The position numbers and the translations under genes are program-made. This document shows, in pieces, positions 1-9,026 of a stretch of DNA of 13,200 nt. Numbering within the stretch: position 1 is the first letter of the stretch; the number at the start of each line of letters is the position of its first letter. Origin of the DNA: an uncultured Collinsella sp. (GTDB taxonomy: Bacteria; Actinomycetota; Coriobacteriia; Coriobacteriales; Coriobacteriaceae); the NCBI GenBank assembly GCA_905197385.1, contig CAJJYO010000022.1, positions 1 to 13,200 of the forward strand. The letters run 5' to 3'. The notes under the pieces are model-generated. The model saw nothing but the letters and a program-made list of their open reading frames with translations, was not told where the DNA came from and ran no database searches.

Positions 1-854
<854 letters not shown>

Positions 855-952
855 GTTTAAAACCTCCTAGAGAGGCTGACTCAATGTTTTGGAAAAGTCA
901 GCGAGGGTGCAGCTGGTGCATCAGGTTGCCGTGATGCGAGGGCGCGCTGGGC
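855..952 (-). other. carA-carB spacer with two stem-loops
   Basis: This 98-base gap between carA and carB contains two perfect inverted repeats. One is GCATCA at 918-923 with TGATGC at 932-937 (8-base loop). The other is GCTGACT at 875-881 with AGTCAGC at 896-902 (14-base loop), ending about eight bases before the carB ribosome binding site. Neither is followed by a T-run on the minus strand, so they are not obvious terminators. They may affect mRNA processing or relative expression of the two subunits; that is inference. Confidence 0.5.
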
Positions 953-2458
953 TTATGCCCGCGCGTCCGAAGCAGAGCGGCAAGATGATGTGCCAGATGC
1001 AGCCGCAGCGTCGACCGGTCCGCCGTTCGGTAGAACGGCGGAACCATCGTCGGCGAAATTCCAGCCAGCCAGGCGGTCCTTCGCGGTGTCGATGTCCAGG
1101 TAGTTCTCCTCGCCGTCCATGAGTCGCGTAAAGGCGGTAAAGAGATAGTGAGCATCGGTGGGGCCAGGCGAGGCCTCGGGGTGGTACTGGACCGAGAAGC
1201 ACGGGGCGTCGAGCAGCTGGATGCCCTCGGCGGTGCCGTCGTTGAGGTTCACGTGCGTCAGGCGAATGCGGCCAAAGCGCTCGTTCATCACGACCGGCGC
1301 GATTCCGCGGCGCACCCAGACGCGCAGATCTCCATCGGCCGCATGCTCGGTCTCGCCGCCGGAAAGCTCGGGGACAAGCTTGCCCAGGCTGGGGAACAGC
1401 AGGCCAAAGCCATGGTTTTGCGCGGTAATCTCCACGCGACGGCTTACCAGGTTCACGACCGGCTGGTTGCCACCGCGGTGACCGAATTTAAGCTTTTCCA
1501 TCTGGGCGCCGCAGGCCAGGCTGATCATCTGATGGCCCAGGCAAATGCCAAAGACCGGCACCTTGCCGATCAGCTGCTGCACCTGCTCGTAGGTCTCCAC
1601 CACGGCGTCGGGGTCGCCGGGGCCATTGGACAAAAAGACGCCGTCGGGATTCATGTCGAGCACCTCACTCGCGGGCGTGTCCCACGGCACGACGGTAAGG
1701 TCGCAGCCGGCGCGGACCAGCCCCTCCAGAATGCCGCGCTTCACACCGCAGTCGTAGGCGACCACTTTGTGACGGGCAGGAGCGGCAACCGCAAGCGCAA
1801 AGTCATGCGTGGCAGGCAGGTCGGCGGCCACAAACTCGTGAGGTACGGGGCAGCTTACGGTCTTGACCAGGTTCTCGCCTACCAGCGTGGGCGCTGCGGC
1901 CAGACGCTCGGCAAGCTCGTCGACGTCGAAGATCTCGGTCGAGATAATGCCCATCTTGGAACCATTGTCGCGCAGATGGCGCACCAGGGCGCGGGTGTCG
2001 ACACCTTCGATAGCGACGATGCCGTGAGCGCGCAGGTACTCCGGCACGCTGACGGCCGAGCGCCAGTTAGAAGGCGTGGCGCACATGTCGCGAACGATCA
2101 TGCCGCGCATAGCCGGAGCGCTCGCAGGGCGCACGTCGTCGCCGGGGAAGGCCGACTGGACGTCGGTCTCGTCGATACCGTAGTTGCCGATCTGCGGATA
2201 GGTCATGGTTACGATTTGGCCGGCATAACTCGGGTCGGTCATGACCTCAAAGTAGCCCTCGAGCGAGGTGTTGAAGCAGACTTCGCCGGTCGCGGTGCCC
2301 GCGGCGCCGCATGCACGTCCATAAAAAATGGTCCCATCCTCAAGATACAGGATGCAGGGACCGCAGGTGCCCTTGCTGGTTTTGGCCAGCATGCGCTGGC
2401 AAAGCTCGCTGGGCGCGAAGGTGCGGGCGGCAGCGCCCGCGGTATGGTTGTTCGCCAT
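953..2458 (-). CDS. carA: Carbamoyl-phosphate synthase small (glutaminase) subunit, enlarged form
   Basis: CarA hydrolyses glutamine and passes ammonia to CarB. The N-terminal small-subunit domain is recognisable (LEDGTIFYG, FNTSLEGYFEVMTDPSYAGQ, YPQIGNYG, SVPEYLRAHGIVAIEGVDTRAL). A class I glutamine amidotransferase domain follows, with FLSNGPGDPD, FGICLGHQM (catalytic Cys306), TAQNHGF and HPEASPG (His426, Glu428). I chose the ATG at 2458 because AAGGAG sits six to seven bases upstream; a GTG at 2479 is possible but would lie inside the leader hairpin. At 501 residues it is much longer than E. coli CarA (382 from memory). Comparing catalytic residues puts about 37 extra residues at the N-terminus, about 36 between the Cys and the His (roughly residues 375-411) and about 46 at the Ala/Ser-rich C-terminus. 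All catalytic residues are present, so it should be active. Confidence 0.96.
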   Translation of the reverse strand: MANNHTAGAAARTFAPSELCQRMLAKTSKGTCGPCILYLEDGTIFYGRACGAAGTATGEVCFNTSLEGYFEVMTDPSYAGQIVTMTYPQIGNYGIDETDVQSAFPGDDVRPASAPAMRGMIVRDMCATPSNWRSAVSVPEYLRAHGIVAIEGVDTRALVRHLRDNGSKMGIISTEIFDVDELAERLAAAPTLVGENLVKTVSCPVPHEFVAADLPATHDFALAVAAPARHKVVAYDCGVKRGILEGLVRAGCDLTVVPWDTPASEVLDMNPDGVFLSNGPGDPDAVVETYEQVQQLIGKVPVFGICLGHQMISLACGAQMEKLKFGHRGGNQPVVNLVSRRVEITAQNHGFGLLFPSLGKLVPELSGGETEHAADGDLRVWVRRGIAPVVMNERFGRIRLTHVNLNDGTAEGIQLLDAPCFSVQYHPEASPGPTDAHYLFTAFTRLMDGEENYLDIDTAKDRLAGWNFADDGSAVLPNGGPVDAAAASGTSSCRSASDARA

Positions 2459-2462
2459 AATT

Positions 2463-2497
2463 CTCCTTCCCGGTCTCACAGGACCGGCTTAAAGGTG
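2463..2497 (-). promoter_or_regulatory. Putative PyrR-binding hairpin overlapping the carA ribosome binding site
   Basis: In the carA leader RNA, CCGGUC (2487-2482) pairs perfectly with GACCGG (2475-2470) around the hexaloop CUGUGA (2481-2476). The loop fits the PyrR consensus CNGNGA. A UUUAA motif (2493-2489) lies one base 5' of the stem, like the conserved bulge of Bacillus PyrR sites. Below it, CCUU (2495-2492) can pair with AAGG (2468-2465), part of the carA Shine-Dalgarno. Established knowledge: UMP-bound PyrR binds such hairpins, and in mycobacteria it represses translation rather than causing attenuation. Inference: PyrR binding here would hide the ribosome site and lower carAB expression when pyrimidines are plentiful. 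No U-run follows, which fits a translational rather than terminator mechanism. pyrR itself is not in the window. Confidence 0.75.
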
Positions 2498-2511
2498 TGT
2501 AGTTAGGCCTC

Positions 2512-2527
2512 GCGGTATTGTAACCGC
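2512..2527 (-). promoter_or_regulatory. Possible carA promoter -10 box inside a small dyad
   Basis: On the minus strand TACAAT (2522-2517) resembles a -10 box. It is flanked by GCGGT and ACCGC, giving a 5-6-5 inverted repeat. Initiation about seven bases downstream would give a leader of roughly 50 bases that starts just before the PyrR-like hairpin, which is a sensible layout. I could not find a good -35 hexamer at the right distance, so the promoter call is weak. The dyad could be an operator or chance. Confidence 0.35.
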
Positions 2528-2623
2528 AAGTATGCCTCATGGCGTTAATTTCATTGAAATGTTTACGAAATGATAATTATGACTTTCTATGCATAATGAT
2601 TTTTGAATCCCCGTCCCAGAAAA

Positions 2624-2660
2624 ATCATCCCGCGTGGTCACTTGGCTCACGCGGGATGAT
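2624..2660 (-). terminator. Intrinsic terminator of the dnaB-to-membrane-protein gene string
   Basis: A perfect 13-bp stem pairs 2624-2636 with 2648-2660, with an 11-base loop. On the minus strand it is followed directly by TTTTT. It lies six bases past the stop codon of the 2667-3632 gene and separates that block from carAB. Confidence 0.92.
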
Positions 2661-2666
2661 GGCGTC

Positions 2667-3632
2667 TTATTTTTTCTTGTCCTGCTCCAGCAGTTCGGAC
2701 GGTGAGCGATCGGGCTTGCCGCCGCGGAAAATCTCGCGGCCATGCAGACGATGCTCCAGGTCACGTTCGGCCTTTTCCTCGTCAATCTTGGTCTGGCTCA
2801 CCACCGGATCCTCAATCAACGACGACACCGAGTTCACCTGCTTCTGAATGCGCTCGGCGATGGTGTCATCCATACTCACGATGCGCATCTTCCAGTCGAT
2901 ACTCGTGGCGTTGGATGAGCTCTTGGTCCACACGAACGTCAAAATGGCGCTCTGGTGGCCCCGCGCGGGGAACATGCCAAAGAAGGAATCGTGCTGAATG
3001 TTGCTATCCTCGTCGATATAGGCGTGAACGTTATACACCACGCGGTCGATCTTATCGTTGAGCAGCGCGTTGGTCGCAAGCGCCGCGGCCTGGATCTGAC
3101 CGTTGGACAGCAGCTCGAGCTCGTTGGCAGACGATGTGTCCAACACCGTCACCTCGACCGTGCCCGTACGCTCATCGGCTTCATCGACGGTAAAGTCGAG
3201 CGGGAACTGCGTAAAGCCGTTGCCCCACTCAAGGCCGCCCTTCAGCGCCGTCGAAACGGTATCGACCGAAACGCTCTCGGACAGGTTGGCGGTATTCAGG
3301 CGACGCATCACGCCGTAGCCAATCTGCATGCCCACGATCAGCACCAAGATGCCGATAACCACGGCCATGGCAGTCTTCGTAATGGTATGGCTCACCTGCG
3401 AACCCGAAGGATCGTCCTCGGACAGCGGGTCGATATGTTTTGCCTGGCTCGCGCGGTCCTCGCTGCGCAGCTGCGCTAGCGCCGCTTTGTCACCGCGCTT
3501 GGCCGCAGCCTCCTTCTCACGCATGCGCTCGGTACGCTTTTTGGCGAGCGTGGGATCCAAGACGCCGGATGCATCGATTTCGGAGAATAACTCCGTCACT
3601 TCTTCCGGAGTCAAAGGGTTCTTGTCAGCCAT
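2667..3632 (-). CDS. Single-pass membrane-anchored protein of unknown function
   Basis: I do not recognise this 321-residue protein. Residues 1-87 are highly charged, with a probable helical stretch around 28-65 rich in Lys, Arg, Glu and Ala. Residues 88-109 form one clear hydrophobic membrane segment (AMAVVIGILVLIVGMQIGYG). A domain of about 160 residues follows with alternating polar and hydrophobic stretches, probably outside the membrane. The last 35 or so residues are again very rich in Lys, Arg and Glu and could be a coiled coil. There is no signal-peptidase or lipobox pattern at the N-terminus. The ATG at 3632 has AGGAAG about six bases upstream. It starts 19 bases after the ABC exporter stop, so the two are almost certainly co-transcribed, and it is last before a terminator. 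A role with the exporter is possible but unproven. Confidence 0.85.
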   Translation of the reverse strand: MADKNPLTPEEVTELFSEIDASGVLDPTLAKKRTERMREKEAAAKRGDKAALAQLRSEDRASQAKHIDPLSEDDPSGSQVSHTITKTAMAVVIGILVLIVGMQIGYGVMRRLNTANLSESVSVDTVSTALKGGLEWGNGFTQFPLDFTVDEADERTGTVEVTVLDTSSANELELLSNGQIQAAALATNALLNDKIDRVVYNVHAYIDEDSNIQHDSFFGMFPARGHQSAILTFVWTKSSSNATSIDWKMRIVSMDDTIAERIQKQVNSVSSLIEDPVVSQTKIDEEKAERDLEHRLHGREIFRGGKPDRSPSELLEQDKKK

Positions 3633-3651
3633 AAACTTCCTGTCATATCAA

Positions 3652-5424
3652 TCAGTCGAGCTCGTGCGCACGCGCACCTTCGAACTGCATTCGATAGTAA
3701 CGGGCATAGGTGCCGCCACGGGCGAGAAGCTCCTCGTGCGTGCCACGCTCCACAACGCGACCATGCTCAACGGTCGCAATCTCATCGGCATGCTTAATGG
3801 TCGAAAGACGGTGGGCGATAATAATCGTGGTGCGGCCGCGTGCCAGCTCTTCGAGTGACTCCTGCACCGCCTCCTCGCTCTCGTTATCCAAAGCACTCGT
3901 CGCCTCGTCCAAAATCAGGATCTTGGGGTTCTTGAGAAACACACGCGCGATGGCAACGCGCTGCTTCTGTCCGCCCGAAAGACGGCTGCCGCGCTCGCCC
4001 ACCACGGTGTCGTAGCCCTGCGGAAGCGACTCGATAAAGGCATCGATGTTGGCGCGACGGGCGGCCTCGGCGATCTCTTCTGCCGTGGCGCCCGGCTTGC
4101 CGTAGGCGATGTTCTCGCCAATCGTACCGTCAAATAGATAGACATCCTGCTGCACCAGGCCGATGGCGCGGCGCAGGCTCTGCTGCGTCACATCGCGCAC
4201 GTCCTGACCGTCGATGCTAATGGATCCGGTAGCCACGTCATAAAAGCGCGGCAGCAGCGAACAGGTTGTGGACTTGCCGCCGCCCGAAGGGCCAACCAAA
4301 GCGATGGTCTGCCCGGGCTTGATGGACAGGTCCATATGGTCGATAACGGGACGCTCGTCGGCATAGCCCTCGCCCAGCTCGACATCCTCGTAGTTAAAGC
4401 CCCCGTCGTGATACTCCACGGCGCCGGCGGTCACCTGCAGATCCGTAGCGCCCGGCTTGTCCTGGATATCCGGCGCCGTCGAGAGCACCTCGTCCATACG
4501 CTTAAAGCCGGCGATAGCCTTCTGATACGTTTCGGCCGAATTGACGAGCGTCTCGAGCGGCGTGCAGAACAGCGAAATATAGAGTGCAAAGGTCGCCATA
4601 TCGACCGCCTGCAGCTGTCCCTGGGCGACCAGCCAGCCGCCCAGCAGCACCACGATCACATAGAGCACACCAGAGAGCAGGCCATACGTCGCGGTATAGA
4701 CGCCCATGGCGTGATACATGTTCTCCTTGGACGAAAGATAGCGATTGTTGGAGGCGCGGAACTTGGCACGCTCGGTCTCCTCGTTGGCAAAGCTCTTGAC
4801 CACGCGCATGCCCGCCAGCGAATCCTGCAGCTGCGCATTGATGCCGCTGATCTTTTTGCGGTTGTCGCTAAAGACCTCGCGCATACGCATGTTCTGCCAA
4901 AACATGATGACCGCAAACGCCGCCGTCACCACGGCCATGGCGAGCGCCAGCACCGGGGCGATGGTAAAGAGGATCACAAACGAGCCGATAATCTCGATAC
5001 CGCAGATGATGATCCACTCGGGTACGTGGTGCGCCGCCTCGCAGATATCGAACAGGTCGTTGACCACGCGGCTCATCATGTCGCCCGAGCTGTTGCGATC
5101 GAAGTACGCAAAGCTAAAGCGCTCATACTGGTCGAACAGGTCCTCGCGCATTTTGGACTCCATACGCGCGCCCATCACGTGACCCCAATAGCTCACAAAA
5201 TAGCGGCAGGCGCAGCGGACGGCATACATCAGCACCAAGCCCACCGCGATCATGCCGAGCGCCTGCATAATGGCAGCCTGACCCTGAGTAAACAGCCCAC
5301 CGGTCAAATTGCGCAGGATAATGGGGAACGCCAGGTCAATGGCGGCAAGCACCAGAGCACAAACAGTATCAGCAACAAAAAGCCCCATCTGGGGCTTGTA
5401 GTAAGAAAGAAACCTCTTCAGCAT
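3652..5424 (-). CDS. ABC exporter half-transporter (fused membrane and ATPase domains)
   Basis: A complete 590-residue type IV (MsbA/multidrug-like) exporter. Residues 1 to about 310 form the six-helix membrane domain; hydrophobic stretches are visible near 15-37, 55-75, 135-180 and 245-290. The ATPase domain follows with Walker A GPSGGGKST (about 378-386), Q-loop VQQDVYLF, signature LSGGQKQR (about 480-487), Walker B ILILDEATSALD (about 500-511) and H-loop AHRLST (about 537-542). All key residues are intact, so a homodimer should be active. There is no second ABC gene beside it, which also points to a homodimer. The substrate cannot be told from sequence; lipids, drugs and peptides are all possible. 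The ATG at 5424 has GAGG about six bases upstream. It lies 82 bases after the NUDIX gene and 19 before the membrane-anchored protein. Confidence 0.95.
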   Translation of the reverse strand: MLKRFLSYYKPQMGLFVADTVCALVLAAIDLAFPIILRNLTGGLFTQGQAAIMQALGMIAVGLVLMYAVRCACRYFVSYWGHVMGARMESKMREDLFDQYERFSFAYFDRNSSGDMMSRVVNDLFDICEAAHHVPEWIIICGIEIIGSFVILFTIAPVLALAMAVVTAAFAVIMFWQNMRMREVFSDNRKKISGINAQLQDSLAGMRVVKSFANEETERAKFRASNNRYLSSKENMYHAMGVYTATYGLLSGVLYVIVVLLGGWLVAQGQLQAVDMATFALYISLFCTPLETLVNSAETYQKAIAGFKRMDEVLSTAPDIQDKPGATDLQVTAGAVEYHDGGFNYEDVELGEGYADERPVIDHMDLSIKPGQTIALVGPSGGGKSTTCSLLPRFYDVATGSISIDGQDVRDVTQQSLRRAIGLVQQDVYLFDGTIGENIAYGKPGATAEEIAEAARRANIDAFIESLPQGYDTVVGERGSRLSGGQKQRVAIARVFLKNPKILILDEATSALDNESEEAVQESLEELARGRTTIIIAHRLSTIKHADEIATVEHGRVVERGTHEELLARGGTYARYYRMQFEGARAHELD

Positions 5425-5455
5425 GTGATCCTCAAAGAAATATCAGCAACGTAAG

Positions 5456-5494
5456 GCCCTGGGACAAAGCAATCAGTAGTACTTGTCCCAAGGC
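5456..5494 (-). other. Stem-loop between the NUDIX and ABC genes
   Basis: TGGGACAA (5460-5467) pairs perfectly with TTGTCCCA (5483-5490), and GCC/GGC extends the stem beyond one mismatch; the loop is 15 bases. No T-run follows on either strand, so it is not a standard terminator. It could be an mRNA-processing or stabilising hairpin that separates the expression of the two genes. Confidence 0.4.
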
Positions 5495-5506
5495 TATCCC
5501 CACTCG

Positions 5507-6202
5507 TTAAAGCTCCGCGCCCCCAAGGCGGTGCGCGATGCTGTCGCAGGCAAGCGCGCCTACGACGGTCTTGGCGTCTTCGATCTTGCCGTCGAGCACG
5601 GCGTCGATCAGCTCGTGCAGCGGCACCAGGTCCACGTTGACAAACTCGTCATCATCGGGGTTGGGCGCATCAAACTCGAGCTTGGTAGCCAAGTAGATGT
5701 GGATGATCTCATCGCAAAAACCGCAGGACGTGACAATCGACGTCAAAAAGCGAATACGACCAGCCTTAAAGCCCGTCTCCTCATGCAGTTCGCGCTTGGC
5801 GCAATCGAGCGGGTCCTCGCCCGGGTCGAGCTTGCCGGCAGGAATCTCGACCGTCACGCGGTCGATGGCGGTGCGGTACTGACGCACCAGTACGATCTTG
5901 CCGCTCTCGGTCAGTGCCACAACGGCCGCCGCACCCGGATGGCGAACGATATCGCGGGCGCTGCGGTGACCGTTGGGCAGCTCAACCTCAAGACGGTGGA
6001 CGTCGAGGATCTTGCCCTTCCAGGCGCACTCCTCCGAAAGAATCTTCTCGTGCAGCTCGGCATCGTGCGGGTCGTCGTCGCCCAGCACCAGCGCCGGCTC
6101 GTCAGCGACCTCGCCACCAGGCTCGCCCTCGGCGTGCCCATACATGCGGCTGTCCTCTTCGACGATCTGCGCGTCCACGAGCTCTTCGTTCTTCTCGTCC
6201 AT
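5507..6202 (-). CDS. NUDIX hydrolase, ADP-ribose pyrophosphatase type
   Basis: The complete NUDIX box (GX5EX7REUXEEXGU) starts GKLDPGEDPLD, continues with AKRELHEETGF and covers residues about 123-145. The preceding VRQYRTAIDRVTVEIPAG and the following CGFCDEIIHIYLATKL are typical of ADP-ribose pyrophosphatases, which split ADP-ribose into AMP and ribose 5-phosphate. The first 45 or so residues are an acidic, low-complexity extension not normal for the family, giving 231 residues against about 200. I prefer the ATG at 6202, nine bases after AGAGGA; the ATG at 6211 would leave only about two bases of spacing. It starts 21 bases after purD, so it is in the same transcript. A role in clearing nucleotide by-products fits the purine context, but the exact substrate is inferred. 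Confidence 0.9.
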   Translation of the reverse strand: MDEKNEELVDAQIVEEDSRMYGHAEGEPGGEVADEPALVLGDDDPHDAELHEKILSEECAWKGKILDVHRLEVELPNGHRSARDIVRHPGAAAVVALTESGKIVLVRQYRTAIDRVTVEIPAGKLDPGEDPLDCAKRELHEETGFKAGRIRFLTSIVTSCGFCDEIIHIYLATKLEFDAPNPDDDEFVNVDLVPLHELIDAVLDGKIEDAKTVVGALACDSIAHRLGGAEL

Positions 6203-6223
6203 CCGTCTCATTCCTCTCGGATT

Positions 6224-7528
6224 TTAGGCATCCCAGGCGTCGCGGCCGCGCAGCGCGCGCAGGCCGATATCGTGACGCAGGGTCTTGCCCTCAAAATCAA
6301 TCTTCTCGCAGGCCTCGTAGGCAAGGTTGCGAGCGTTCTCGAACGTGTCGCCCAGAGCGGTCACGGCAAGCACGCGGCCACCATTGGTCACGAGCTGGCC
6401 GTCCACCACGGCGGTGCCCGCGTGGTACACGGTCACGTTCTCCATGGCCTCGGCATCGGCGATACCGGTAATGACCTTGCCTTTCTCGTAGCTGCCGGGA
6501 TAACCCGCACTCGTCAGGACAACGGCCACGGCCCACTCGTCACGCCAGTCGAGTTCAATCTGGTCGAGCTCGCAGTTGGCACAAGCCAACATGACCTCGA
6601 CCAGGTCGTTCTTAAGGCGCGGCAGAACGACCTGCGTCTCGGGGTCGCCAAAGCGGGCATTGAACTCCAGCACCTTGGGGCCGGCAGGCGTGAGCATAAA
6701 GCCGCCGTACAGGCAGCCGCGGTAGTCGATACCCTCGGCAGCGAGCTCGGCCACGGTCTGCTCCATGACCTTCACCATGGTGGCGAGCTCCTCATCGGTC
6801 ACGATGGGCACCGGGCTGTAGACGCCCATGCCACCGGTGTTGGGGCCCTTGTCGCCCTCGAGCGCACGCTTGTGGTCCTGCGAGGTGGCCATGGGGCGCA
6901 CGGTCTTGCCGTCGGTAAAGGCCAGCAGCGAGCACTCGGGACCAACGAGCATCTCCTCGATGACCACGGTATTGCCGGCATCGCCAAAGGTGCCGCCAAA
7001 GCACTCGCGCACGGCCTCCTCGGCCTGATCAAGTTCGGTCGCCACGATAACGCCCTTGCCCGCGGCAAGGCCGTCGGCCTTCACGACCAGCGGGGCGCCC
7101 TGCTCGCGCACGTAGGCGAGAGCCGAAGCCTCGTCGGTAAACGAGCCGTAGGCCGCCGTAGGGATACCGGCGCGCTCCATGAGCTGCTTGGAGAACAGCT
7201 TGGAGCCCTCCATCTGGGCGCCCTCGGCACCCGGGCCAAAGCAGGGAATACCCGCCGCGCGCACGGCGTCGGCCACGCCCGCCACGAGCGGAGCCTCGGG
7301 GCCAATTACCACAAGTCCGCATCCGTGGCTCTGCGCAAACGCCGCCACGGCCGCAGGATCGCAGTCGTCGAGAACAACGTTCTCGCCGCAGCTCGCGGTG
7401 CCGCCGTTGCCCGGCGCAATGTAGAGCTTGCCGGCGCGCGGTGATGCTGCGAGCTTGGCTGCCAAAGCATGCTCACGGCCGCCGCTGCCCAACAACAGGA
7501 TGTCGATGGTTTGAGTGTCCGCCTTCAA
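6224..7528 (-). CDS. purD: Phosphoribosylamine-glycine ligase (GAR synthetase), TTG start
   Basis: PurD catalyses the second step of purine synthesis: phosphoribosylamine plus glycine and ATP gives glycinamide ribonucleotide. Motifs in order are [13 protein letters not shown] near the N-terminus, [73 protein letters not shown] and [13 protein letters not shown], which together cover the full ATP-grasp enzyme. There is no in-frame ATG near the expected N-terminus. The TTG at 7528 is preceded by GAGGAGG with five bases of spacing and gives 434 residues, the normal family length. The next in-frame ATG upstream, at 7696, would lie inside purA. It is 118 bases downstream of purA, with structured RNA between them. 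Confidence 0.96.
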   Translation of the reverse strand: MKADTQTIDILLLGSGGREHALAAKLAASPRAGKLYIAPGNGGTASCGENVVLDDCDPAAVAAFAQSHGCGLVVIGPEAPLVAGVADAVRAAGIPCFGPGAEGAQMEGSKLFSKQLMERAGIPTAAYGSFTDEASALAYVREQGAPLVVKADGLAAGKGVIVATELDQAEEAVRECFGGTFGDAGNTVVIEEMLVGPECSLLAFTDGKTVRPMATSQDHKRALEGDKGPNTGGMGVYSPVPIVTDEELATMVKVMEQTVAELAAEGIDYRGCLYGGFMLTPAGPKVLEFNARFGDPETQVVLPRLKNDLVEVMLACANCELDQIELDWRDEWAVAVVLTSAGYPGSYEKGKVITGIADAEAMENVTVYHAGTAVVDGQLVTNGGRVLAVTALGDTFENARNLAYEACEKIDFEGKTLRHDIGLRALRGRDAWDA

Positions 7529-7568
7529 GGGTGCCTCCTCTATGGATGAACGGCCCGCTCCGCGCGAG

Positions 7569-7624
7569 CCCTTTGCAAGCAAATATACCCCTCGGCCGCC
7601 CGCTTGGGCTGCAAAGGGGTATAT
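7569..7624 (-). promoter_or_regulatory. Mutually exclusive hairpins in the purA-purD spacer
   Basis: Hairpin 1 pairs ATATACCCC (7583-7591) with GGGGTATAT (7616-7624), nine pairs. Hairpin 2 pairs CCCTTTGCA (7569-7577) with TGCAAAGGG (7610-7618), also nine pairs. They share 7616-7618 and cannot form together. A small GCCC/GGGC hairpin (7598-7609) sits inside both. In the transcript hairpin 1 would form first and lies about 20 bases after the purA stop; only a weak U-rich stretch follows. The arrangement resembles a switch or weak attenuator between the two purine genes; that reading is inference. Confidence 0.5.
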
Positions 7625-7646
7625 CGCAATAACCAAATAGTCCCGA

Positions 7647-8942
<1,296 letters not shown>

Positions 8943-9026
8943 TTACATTCATGGACTGTCTACGCGCCACGCCGGCACGCAGAAGCACAAAACATTCCCA
9001 GTATACCCGTGCAACGGGCGCCTGTC

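Noticed and set aside
1148..2506. Plus-strand frames opposite carA and, similarly, opposite purA (7713-8927) and the ABC gene (4336-5454)
   Set aside because: Same shadow effect; no ribosome site or recognisable domain.
5483..7444. A 653-codon plus-strand open frame opposite the NUDIX and purD genes
   Set aside because: It is a shadow of strong minus-strand genes in GC-rich DNA. The product is His/Val/Ala-rich without domains, and the minus-strand genes have full motifs and ribosome sites.
7569..7624. Known purine, PRPP or ZTP riboswitch before purD
   Set aside because: I see no conserved core of any of these classes; the element is short and made of simple competing hairpins.
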